DNA from: Tetracentron sinense
Taxonomy: Eukaryota; Streptophyta; Magnoliopsida; Trochodendrales; Trochodendraceae
DNA length: 64,000 nt
Direction of reading: 5' to 3'
NCBI GenBank assembly: GCA_015143295.1
Contig: CM026562.1
Coordinates: forward strand, 10,878,041-10,942,040
Part shown: in pieces, positions 22,573 through 31,673 of the stretch
Position numbering within the stretch: the stretch's first letter is position 1
Layout of the letters: the number at the start of each line of letters is the position of its first letter
Made by a program: the position numbers and the translations under genes
The notes under the pieces: generated by a model
Database searches by the model: none
What the model saw: only the letters and a program-made list of their open reading frames with translations
What the model was told of the DNA's origin: nothing

Positions 22573-22815
22573 AATCCCATGTTCTCATTTTTTTTCACCT
22601 ATAGATCCTTTGAAATGTTTTTACTCTTCCCTTCACTCACCTTGAGTGCTTACACTCTTTTACCTTGGCTTTAACACCCACACGACACATAATAATTTGA
22701 CTTCAAGTTCTTTTCTCAATCATCACATACAAATTTCATAAAAGGCCTCTTTGACCAACTTACAATATTCACACACTATTCACTCAAACAAGAATGAAAG
22801 TACTGGGGTTCTACA

Positions 22816-23617
22816 CTCAAACTCATCGACGAGTGAAGTAGCAGAAGCTACTATTCTATTTTTATCTTCTGACTCGGCGACGACTGGGAAGTGCAGTTAT
22901 GCACTGGTCGACGACTGCTTGCAGGAAATCGAAAAAATGCTTATAACGGCTAGTTTGGAATCCAATGTTCTTCCAACGGTCATAATTTTTCAAGGGCTAT
23001 AAATAAGAATGAATTATGAATGAAAGAAAGAACTTCAATCATTCCAATTACTCATTCAATCACTCAAAAACTTAGAATTCCAAATTTATTGAGTTTATCT
23101 TAGAAATTCCAAAACTGAGTTCTTGAGCTATTGAACTCATATCTTTGAGGGATTCATAGAGGATCTTAGTTGTAATCTATTAGCTTGTTCTAGGAACATT
23201 TCAAGATTGTAAACACTTATTAAAAGTGTGTAGAAATCAAGACATCCATGAGAGTCTTGTCTGTGAAGCCAGGAGCTTTGTAAGGTGTGATTCTCACCCA
23301 GAAGAGAATTGTAAAAGTTTTGGACTTCACCCGTGAAGAAGTCTATGCGATTGGGTATAAATCGTGGTGAATCCTCTAGTGGGTATAGCTTGAGATAGGG
23401 ACGTAGGCGGGTTGCCAAACCTCGTGAACAACATCGTGTGTCAACGTGTTTGCATTTTCTTTTAGTTTATTGTTTTGCATTGCTTGATAGAATCGCTTAA
23501 TTTATATTCCCTTTTAACTTATACAATTGAAATTCTACTTAAGGAAGTAGAAAGAATTTTAATTTGCCATAGACCCTATTCACCCCCCTCCCCACTCTAG
23601 GGTCCAATACTTGGGCA
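22816..23617 (+). repeat. 5' LTR fragment of S2
   Basis: The end has the SIRE-like wording 'ccctattcacccccctcc...ctctagggtcc' (about 23575-23615). It carries ACTCGTCGACGAGT-type palindromes at 22821-22920 and TATAAATA at 22998-23005. The start of the LTR is replaced by the end of the M1 LTR (22815). Assigned by layout and end motif. Confidence 0.55.
22821..22920 (+). promoter_or_regulatory. Palindrome cluster and TATA box in S2 LTR
   Basis: ctcatcgacgagtg (22822), ctcggcgacgactg (about 22873) and actggtcgacgactg (about 22903) are variants of CACTCGTCGACGAGTG, the same word that is clustered in the gypsy LTR at 54461-54598. TATAAATA follows at 22998-23005, about 78 bp downstream. Confidence 0.6.
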
Positions 23618-23639
23618 ACACACCCTAGAAGTCAAAGCA

Positions 23640-24242
23640 CTGACATTAGTCCAGATCGTGCTTGATTCCTTCATGCTCTTCTCATAGATGAGCCTATTGT
23701 TCTTGCTTCCCACATCATAGAGTTGATGATCCATTCATCCCATCTCACTCTTGGCACTATTAGTCTGTCATTTGGAATCTTGGTCAAATTGATTTTGGCC
23801 ACCTTCGATATCCATCATTCGGCTAATGATGAGGTTGGTACCTCTAAAGGGCCTCTCACTGTGAAGGCCTACAATAGTAGCATTGCTTATGTTGTCGACC
23901 CCACTGCACCTCCTGTTAATGATGGACCGTCTTCATCTACTCAGCCTCCACCTGCTCCTCCTACGACTATGGACTTACTGACCTCTTAGATAGCTCAGTT
24001 GGCTGCGAGCCAGATGATTTTCTTGATGAGTCTCGCTCAGCCTAGGCTGTTTTCCATAGTATAATGGAGACACTATTTGCCATCTTTGCTGCAGAGACTC
24101 ACGGTCACTTTCAACACCTCAACACATCAGTGTCGGATCTGAGGTCTGACTTTGAGTGACATAGAATGGAGTGCTCACGTTATCCAATTGATGGTGATGA
24201 TGATTCGAGTGATGATGGAGATGATGCTGACCAAGCTACTGA
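23640..24242 (+). pseudogene. SIRE env-like ORF fragment of S2
   Basis: 'LMIHSSHLTLGTISLSFGILVKLIL' near 23728-23800 matches the LAAHIIDLMIQAHQ...LPFGSLITKLL segment of the S1 env-like ORF. A Pro/Ser/Thr-rich linker follows, then a C-terminal part rich in acidic residues just before the gypsy insertion at 24243. Broken fossil. Confidence 0.6.
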
Positions 24243-24454
24243 TGTAGAGCCCCGGACCTTTTCACATTTAATGCATGACACTTTCATTGCCATTTTGCCT
24301 TTAAAGAGGAATAATTAATAAATAAGGAAGAAATTGGAAATTCCGAAACGTCAAAAATGTTTGTTTTCGAAGTACGAACCTAACGCAAGTTGAATCGTCA
24401 AAATCGGACGAACGAGTCAAAAGATATGGCCAAAACAGTCTGGACCTGTAGACC

Positions 24455-24640
24455 ACCGATCGCTCGGTCCATGGAGCGATCGATCGGTCCAAAACCGATC
24501 GCTCGGAGGCTATCGACTGGTCAAGATTTTTGTATGGGAAAATTTTCCAGAGAGTGAAATTTTAACCGATCGCGCGATTATGAAACCGATCGATCTGTAG
24601 GCAACCGATCGATCGGTCATTAACACCGATCGCTCGGTAC
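24455..24640 (+). promoter_or_regulatory. Palindrome cluster in element A 5' LTR (ACCGATCGATCGGT type)
   Basis: ACCGATCGCTCGGT (24455-24468), gcgatcgatcggtcc, aaccgatcgctcgg, aaccgatcgcgcgatt, aaccgatcgatctg, aaccgatcgatcggt and accgatcgctcggt (24625-24638) within 186 bp. Seven copies, against six in the 3' LTR (31885-32050). No obvious TATA box; the element-internal order suggests an upstream promoter region. Confidence 0.65.
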
Positions 24641-25549
24641 TCGCGTTTTAGTAGAAATTTTAGTAAGGGTATTATGGTCTTTTGGTCAGTTCACTCTTAC
24701 CTTAAGAGTTTAACCCGAGCCTTTAGGGCTCATTCTCAACACTTAGAAGATTTGGGGGATTAGAAGAGAGGAGAAAGGGTTTCCTAAGCTAGGGTTTTGC
24801 TTTTGGAGAAGAATCAAAGGGGTTTTGAGACCCTAGATCACTTCAAGTCCGGCTTTTCTCCAAGATCACGGCTCAAGCACCCGTGGAGAGCGTTCCCCAA
24901 GCTAGGGCAGCACCTCACGGTCGTTTTTGGAAGGGGTTTCTTCCTCATTTCTTCAAGGTCGGTACTTCTTGCTACCCTCCTAGTTATAGTTCCTTCTTTT
25001 ACTTTATTTCTCTTTGTTTTCTTTCATTTACACATGTGCTATGAGATGGACGGGTGTGAATGGTGAATGGAGACGGAATTGGCGATTGGATGCCGTGTGA
25101 AATGATGTGATGAATGAAATGGGGAGGGCATTGTATCCATAATGAACAAACACGTATGATGTGAGCATAACCCACCTAGAAAAGCATGTTGTAGGGTTAA
25201 TAAATAATGAATGCACCATGTTTGATGAAATGTCAAGGTGAATGAGATGAATAATAAATTAATAAATTTCATGTTTAAGGTTTATGGAAATTGCTAGGGT
25301 CATGATAGTGTGATTGTTCGCTTTCCCTAAATGATATGAAGACTAAATTGCTCAAATCATTGATGTTATGTGTTATGAATTACTCAAATGCCATATTTAA
25401 TTCCAAATGCAAGTATGCACACGATTCCCACGAGCACGGCATGCATGACATGATTTACCGAGATTTTCAAGAACATGGTTAGAGGTGGGACATATCCTAC
25501 GATATGTTTTACCTCACTTTTCACAAGAAAACAAGAACCAACATTCCAC

Positions 25550-25679
25550 GAGGGGTTTCCCCTCACTCACAAGTGCATATCATGAAGAAGGGCCTCCCTT
25601 CCCTCGCAAGTACATACATATCATGAAGAAGGGTCTCCCTTCCCTCTCAAGTGCATTGCATAAAGAAGGGTCTCCCTTC
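25550..25679 (+). repeat. Hairpin array (4 units) in element A 5' LTR
   Basis: GAGGGG-ttt-CCCCTC (25550-25564), GAAGGG-cct-CCCTTC (25587-25601), GAAGGG-tct-CCCTTC (25628-25642) and GAAGGG-tct-CCCTTC (25665-25679), spaced 37-41 bp with 'caagtgcatatcat' spacers. The first unit differs from the rest by a paired change in both arms. The matching array in the 3' LTR starts near 32962. Confidence 0.7.
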
Positions 25680-26035
25680 CCTCTCAAGGCATCTCTCAAG
25701 CGCATCTCACAAGGATATCTCACAAGTGTATCTCACAAATTACATGATCACAAGCAAGCACGCATGACATGCATGACATGACACGTACGACACGCTCAAC
25801 AAGATCAAGCAAGACAAACACGACAAGCTTTCAAGTACGAAAAGATATTTCAAGCCAAGTCAAGTGCACGATGTTTTCAAGAGGTTTTATCGGCTTTCTA
25901 CGAAATACAAGCATGTTTATAAATTGCTTTACTTCCTTGTATGATATGAATTGTTTCCGTCTAACATATATGAATTGCTCTTGATTTATGTATTGCCATT
26001 TTTATGCTATGACTATTGGTTAGTATTTGGTACCC

Positions 26036-26056
26036 GCTGAGTATTCCATGCTCAGC
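26036..26056 (+). other. Shared LTR hairpin (element A 5' LTR)
   Basis: GCTGAG (26036-26041) and CTCAGC (26051-26056) around a 9-base loop, followed by a 'ttatgtcggc' word. The 3' LTR copy is at 33448-33468. Confidence 0.7.
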
Positions 26057-26489
26057 CGTACTTCTTATGTCGGCAGGTTCTGAGGGAGCTGCTGCTCCAT
26101 TTGATGTCTGTGCTCCGAGCCCTTGGGTGGAGGAGGAGTATGTCGAGGAGCCTTTGGAGGAACCTCCCGTAGAGGGTTATCAGTAGGTGGTGTTAGATTC
26201 TGAGTGGATTAGCTGTGGGTGAGCATGAGTGATTATATCCATGTATTTTGGCGGGCATGTCCGCACTTTCTTTGTTTTGATTTCTTTGTATTAAACTTGG
26301 ACCATGTGTATATACTTAGAGGTTGTTAGACTTCCGCTGTGTTTTATAGTTATGTTTCCGCTATCATCCTCTATTGTATATGCTCTGTGGGTTTTTGCAG
26401 GTTGGTTTGTCAAGCAAGTCATGTAAGCCATGATTAGTCGTCCAAAGTTCACTCTAACTCCTAGGGTGGGTTTTGGGTCGCGACAGAAG

Positions 26490-26501
26490 TGGTATCAGAG
26501 C
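26490..26501 (+). other. Primer-binding site of element A
   Basis: TGGTATCAGAGC, four bases after the LTR end, complementary to the 3' end of initiator-Met tRNA. Confidence 0.95.
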
Positions 26502-26846
26502 CTAGGCTTTAGGTCTCTAGGGTCACTTAGAATCTTATACCGCGGCTTGACAAGAGCATATGTTAGGAAACAAGTTAGGAAGGAAGTAAGTCGGGAGCGA
26601 GTCTGGTTCCAAGTGTATGACTAAACTTTAGTCTTAGTCTAAAATGATTGCTTTAACCAAGTACGGGTCCTAGGTACGCTAGAACACTAAAGTATAAGTA
26701 TAATGTGATGAATACTCTGATGACTTGATGTGATGTATATTAGTATTATACAACTAATACAAATTGAATTATTGTGAAATGGCATTGAAATAAACGGTGG
26801 TTTCAAGTTAGACTCATGTGGTGTTATTATTCTCAGGACTTTAGTC
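26502..26846 (+). other. Leader of element A
   Basis: 345 bp between PBS and the gag start, partly shared with the leader of B (41010-41347), e.g. 'gtatattagtattatacaac'. No ORF; probably carries packaging signals, which I cannot locate. Confidence 0.6.
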
Positions 26847-28102
26847 ATGAGACGGAACACATGGGGTCGTGGACCACATACCAGAGCTTCCTCTTCTTCA
26901 CGGGATGAGGATGAGCAGCCGGACCTCTCTCAGGTCTTAGGCTCTATTGCTGAGACACTCGCCATCCTGGCGGCTCAGCAAACTATACCGGCATCAGCGG
27001 CACCTACTCCACCGCCCGCAGCTCCAGTACATCGTACCGCTGGAGTTGAGGCATTCATGAGATTGAGGCCTCCATCCTTCCCTGGGAGTGTGGACCCTTT
27101 TACTGCGGAGCTGTGGATCTTCCAGATGGAGAAGATTTTTACGGTCCTCTCACCCACAGAGGAGGAGAGAGTAGCATGGGCAGCTTTCATGCTAGAGGGC
27201 GTAGCCCACCATTGGTGGTTTTCCGCGTTGAGGACGCGAGATTTGACCATGCAGGGTCAACCTTGGACTTGGGATGAGTTCAAGGATGGCTTTTACAAGA
27301 AGTATTTTTCGATTGGAGCACGGGAAAAGAAAGAGAGAGAATTCATCAACCTCGAGTAAGGTTTGATGTCGGTGACTCAATACGAGGCCAAGTTCTTGGA
27401 GCTATCACGCTTCGCGACTCACATGGTTGCCACCGAGGCAATGAAGGCAAGAAGGTTTGAGCAAGGGCTCAAAGATGTTATCATGGAGAAGGTTTCAGTT
27501 TTCAGTTTTCAGACATGCTACCTACCCTGAGGTAGTAGACAAGGCCTTATTGGTCGAGGCCAATTCAGAGACAGTGTCCAAGAAGAGGGCGTTGGCGAGA
27601 GGCCAAGCTAGTAGTTCTGCACCTCCAGAGAGGCGGGCTCGTACCGGCCCTTATCAGTATGCGTGGCCAGCACCACCGATAAGGCCATCTTATGCGCCTC
27701 CAGCTCCCCGGCAGTATGTGCCTCAGGCACCACGACCTCAGGCTCTTCCGGCCCCACGGCCTGTTGCACCTCAGACGATGAGGTATGCTCCACCTCCGGC
27801 CCCTCTGACCTATACACACGAGGTCTGCACTTCGTGCGTCCGAAGGCACTCGGCAGGAGATTACCGAAGGGCATCGGGTGGATGTTTTCATTGTGGTCGC
27901 CAGGGCCATATGATCAAGGATTGCCCCAGTCGGCATTTACCAGGCCAGTCTCAGGGGATTAGGCCCCCAGCACACCCAGCAGGATCATATCAGGCGTCAT
28001 CCCAGACTACCCGGTCTACACCTCTGCCTCGCCAGGCGAACCAGGGGCGAGTTTTTGCCTTGACAGAGGGTGATGCACTTGCATCTGACGATGTAGTGCA
28101 AG
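26847..28102 (+). pseudogene. gag of element A
   Basis: Starts MRRNTWGRG. Core words: LRPPSFPGSVDPFTAELWI (capsid-like), TVLSPTEEERVAWAAFML, WTWDEFKDGFYKKYF, then a Pro/Ala/Arg-rich linker and a zinc knuckle CFHCGRQGHMIKDC (about 27885-27926), with a CTSCVRR pair upstream. About 415 codons, normal for Tekay Gag. Gag builds the particle and binds RNA through the knuckle. The start was chosen because the same MRR... start is seen in B at 41348. It ends at the GT...AG interval. Contains a small number of breaks. Confidence 0.88.
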
Positions 28103-28247
28103 GTACGCAGTTGTAATTTATTTAATTACTCGTAAATTAAATTATTATGTATTATTCTTTGTGTACGTATATGGCATGTTATATATATAAATACCTATAT
28201 GTATACATTGTTGATGCATGGATTGACTTAGCTAGCTAAAATTTCAG
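28103..28247 (+). other. GT...AG interval between gag and pol of element A
   Basis: The edge words are tgcaag|gtacgc and aaaatttcag|gaac, 145 bp apart and very AT-rich. Element B has the same edges 153 bp apart (42618-42770), M1 127 bp apart (18778-18904). Looks like a spliceosomal intron at the gag/pol boundary; the alternative is a plain non-coding spacer. Confidence 0.6.
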
Positions 28248-31200
28248 GAACCCTACTAGTCAATGAGTGTTTGGCTCGAGTGTTGATTGATACCGGGTCT
28301 ACTCATTCGTTTGTTTCGCCGAGTTTTTCAGAAGGCTTTTCTGTGGAGCCTACTCAGCTAGAACCGGAGTTAGCCATTTCGACTCCTCTCGGCAAAACAG
28401 TATTGGCAGATAAAGTGTATAGAAATAGCGTGGTCCAAGTTGGAAGCCACGAGTTGGCGGTTGATCTCATCGTCCTTGGATTCCAAGACTTTGATGTTAT
28501 ATTGGGAATGGATTGGTTAGCAGCACATCATGGGCATGTAGCTTGCTTTGAGAAAATGGTACTCTTCAAGCCAGTAGAAGGAAAACCATTCCACTTTCGC
28601 GGGTTGAAAAGTAGATATATTGCTCGTTTTGCGGCGTTGAGCTTAGCTAACCCCGAGGCAAAGGACTCTTCGACTATTCCAGTCGTGAGTAAATTCCTGG
28701 ATGTATTTCCAAAGGAGTTGCCAGGATTACCTCCAGACAGGGAGATTGAGTTTGTGATTGAGCTTACACCAGGCACAGCTCCCATCTCTCGGGCTCCGTA
28801 TAGAATGGCCCCGGTAGAACTCAAGGAGTTGAAGACTCAGTTGGAGGAATTACAAGGCCTTGGTTTCATTCGACCAAGTGTCTCACCGTGGGGTGCCCCG
28901 GTGTTGTTTGTTAAGAAGAAAGATGGTTCGATGCGGATGTGCATCGATTACTGGCAATTGAACAAGGTCACTATAAAGAATAGGTATCCATTGCCTAGAA
29001 TTGATGATTAGTTCGATCAGTTGAAGGGAGCGAGATTTTTCTCAAAGATAGACCTTTGATCGGGTTATCACCAATTGAAGATTAAGGTGGAATATGTTCC
29101 CAAAACTGCTTTCAGGACTCGGTATGGACACTACGAGTTCTTGGTGATGCCTTTTGGTCTCACGAACGCGCCGGCAGCTTTTATGGATTTAATGAACCGA
29201 GTGTTCCGGCCATACCTAGATCGATGTGTGATAGTGTTTGTCGACGATATCTTGGTGTATTCCCAGACACGGGAAGATCACACACGCGACCTACGCCTTG
29301 CTTTGGAAATGCTAAGAGAGCACAAGCTATACGCCAAACTTAGCAAGTGTGAGTTTTGGTTGGAAGAGGTGGCATTCCTAGGCCACGTTGTTTCTGCAGA
29401 AGGTATCTCGGTAGATCCGAAGAAGATTGAAGCAGTTATGAGTTGGGCGAGGCCCAAGAGTGTTACTGAGATACGCAGCTTTCTTGGGTTGGCAGGCTAC
29501 TACAGGAGATTCGTAGAGGGTTTCTCTAGCCTTGCAGCACCGCTCACTTACCTGACAAGGAAGAATGCCAAGTTTGTATGGAGTGATAAGTGCGAGATCA
29601 GTTTCACGGAACTGAAGAAGAGGCTTACTACAGCCCCTGTCCTTACTGTGCCATCTGGACCTTATGGGTATGAGGTGTATAGTGATGCCTCACACGTTGG
29701 ACTTGGGTGTGTACTCATGCAACACAAGAAAGTCATTGCCTATGCATCAAGGCAATTGAAGGAGCATGAGAAGAATTATCCCACGCACGACTTGGAGCTT
29801 GCGGCGGTCGTGTTTGCACTTAAGATTTGGCGTCATTACCTTTATGGGGTGGAGTTCTATGTGTTTACCGATCACAAGAGTCTCAAGTATCTCTTTTCCC
29901 AAAAGGAGCTGAATCTAAGGCAAAGGCGTTGGATGGAATTTTTGAAGGACTATGATTGTACCATTCAATACCACCCGGGTAAAGCAAATGTAGTGGCTGA
30001 TGCTTTGAGTAGAAGACCTCCGGGGTTATTAGCATGCATGTTAGTGCAGGAATGGAAGCTACTTGAAGACTTGGAAAATCTGGACATTAGTGTGAATGAC
30101 TCTGTTCGTAGTCTTATCTTGGCAAATGTCACGGTTCGGCCATACATTATAGATTTGATCCAAGAATACCAAGCCACGGATGCTGAATTGTTAGCTTATC
30201 GGGACAAGAAAGTTGCTAAGGGTAGTGAGGACTTCTCTCTCACTAGCCAAGGTGCTATCATATTCAAGGGAAGGCTGTGTGTCCCAGCCAATGCAGATCT
30301 TCGAAGGGAGATCATGGATGAAGCACATCGTTCTAAGTACACAGTGCATCCTGGGGGTACAAAGATGTACCGGAGCCTCAAGAGTCACTTTTGGTGGCGG
30401 AATATGAAGAGGGATGTTGCGGAGTATGTAGCGCGATGCTTAGTGTGCCAACAGGTGAAGGCAGAGCACATGCGGCCGGCAAGTCTATTGCAGTCTCTTC
30501 CTATTCCCGAGTGGAAATGGGAGAACATATCCATGGATTTCATAGTTGGCTTACCAAAGACGGCAAGGGGCTCAGATGCGATTTGGGTAGTAGTGAATCG
30601 TTTGACAAAGTCCGCTCATTTCTTACCCTACCGTACTACCTTCAACTCTAGTCAGTTGGCTGCACTATACATCAAGGAAGTAGTTGGACTACATGGGGTG
30701 CCAGTCAGTATTGTGTCAGATCGGGATCCACGATTCACGTCAAGATTTTGGAAAAGTTTCCAAGAGGCTATGGGTTCCCGACTTGATTTCAGCACCGCTT
30801 TTCTTCCACAGACGGATGGACAAACCGAGAGGGTGAACCAAGTTATAGAAGACATGCTTCGGGCTTGTATGCTGGATTTCAAAGGCAGTTGGGAAGAGCA
30901 CTTGCCTTTGTTAGAGTTCGCCTACAACAATAGCTATCAGGCGAGCATCCAAATGGCTCCATTTGAGGCCTTGTATGGGCGAAGTTGTAGGTCTCCTCTC
31001 TATTGGGATGAGGTAGGAGAAAGGAAAGTACTTGGTCCGGAGTTGATTGAGCAAACTGCAAACACAGTAAAGATCATCCGGGATCGATTGAAAGCCACTC
31101 AAGATTGCCAGAAAAGTTATGCGGACACGCGCCGTAGGGACTTGGAATTTCAAGTAGGGGATCAAGTTTTTGTGAAAGTATCTCCTAGCAAAGGGATCAT

Positions 31201-31570
31201 GAGATTTGGCAAGCGAGGCAGGCTCAGTCCTCGGTATGTTGGGCCTTTTGAGATTATCACACGAGTTGGTGAGGTTGCTTACAGGGTAGCTCTCCCACCT
31301 CACATGGCCGCAGTTCACAACGTTTTCCATGTGTCTATGCTTCGGAAGTACATTGCGGATCCTTCGCATGTCATAGACTTGGAACCGTTGGAGATTCGAG
31401 AGGACCTCACCTTGATTGAAAAGCCGGTTCAGATTTTGGATCGAAGAGATCAAGTGCTTCGCAACAAGACAATCCCTTTGGTTCTTGTGCAATGGCAACA
31501 CCATGCTCGGGAAGAAGCTACATAGGAGCGTGAAGCCGAAGTCAAAGCGAAGTACCCAAAATTAATTGAA
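28248..31570 (+). pseudogene. pol of element A (PR-RT-RNase H-IN-chromodomain)
   Basis: Domains in order: aspartic protease [15 protein letters not shown] (about 28280) and [16 protein letters not shown] with [20 protein letters not shown] and catalytic FVDDILVYS (about 29240); RNase H with [15 protein letters not shown] and [16 protein letters not shown]; integrase with the zinc-binding [11 protein letters not shown], catalytic [20 protein letters not shown] and [14 protein letters not shown]-type motif [18 protein letters not shown]; and a C-terminal [17 protein letters not shown]...[11 protein letters not shown] chromodomain-like tail. That tail marks Tekay/Del chromoviruses, whose integrase is directed to heterochromatin. 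Long parts still read open; a very small number of breaks. Confidence 0.92.
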
Positions 31571-31662
31571 TGAGTTTTTGTATAAGTTTGTATATGACTT
31601 GTAATTTTCTTTTTGGTTTGTAATGCAAGTAGCGTCTAAATTTTGAGGACGAAATATTTGTA

Positions 31663-31673
31663 AGGGGGGAGGA
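31663..31673 (+). other. Polypurine tract of element A
   Basis: AGGGGGGAGGA directly before the 3' LTR; primes plus-strand synthesis. Confidence 0.9.

Larger units (their letters stand above)
16217..22815 (-). mobile_element. Ty3/gypsy Tekay-like element M1 (minus strand, 3' end missing)
   Basis: On the minus strand: 5' LTR (22815-20461), primer-binding site (20456-20445), leader, gag (about 20137-18905), a GT...AG interval (18904-18778), then PR-RT-RH-IN (18777-16217). It meets the SIRE remnant at about 16217 inside the integrase region, so its 3' part and 3' LTR are not in the window. Coding regions are broken in several places (roughly five to ten) but each domain is easy to read, suggesting moderate age. 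With only one LTR, age cannot be estimated from LTR divergence. Confidence 0.85.
20461..22815 (-). repeat. 5' LTR of M1
   Basis: About 2355 bp; on the minus strand it starts TGTAGAACCCCAG and ends ...GGGCACGACA. It contains a palindrome cluster (TGCGATCGATCGCA type, 22353-22572), TATAAATA (complement of 22305-22312), short GGGTAT/ATACCC and GGCATATCC/GGATATGCC hairpins (21223-21402), and the shared hairpin GCTGAG...CTCAGC (20874-20894). Confidence 0.85.
24243..26485 (+). repeat. 5' LTR of element A
   Basis: Starts TGTAGAGCCCCGG, ends GGGTCGCGACA; 2243 bp. Order of parts: conserved CAAGTTGAATCGTCAAAAT block (about 24380), palindrome cluster (24455-24640), GC-rich 5'-transcript-like part (24780-24960), ACATATC-ctac-GATATGT hairpin (25490-25507), hairpin array (25550-25679), shared hairpin (26036-26056), end. 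A conserved short frame at 24797-25066 is an LTR passenger, not a gene. Confidence 0.93.

Noticed and set aside
24797-25066. An 89-codon open frame with a hydrophobic stretch, nearly identical at 32209-32478
   Set aside because: It lies in both LTRs of element A, so its conservation is explained by LTR identity; no homologous frame is kept in the other LTR families.
26490-26501. tRNA-like match
   Set aside because: TGGTATCAGAGC is a primer-binding site next to an LTR, not a tRNA gene; no cloverleaf around it.
27565-27962. Long open frames on the minus strand and in other plus frames over gag of element A
   Set aside because: Shadows of the GC-rich, Pro/Ala-rich gag linker; no independent motif.
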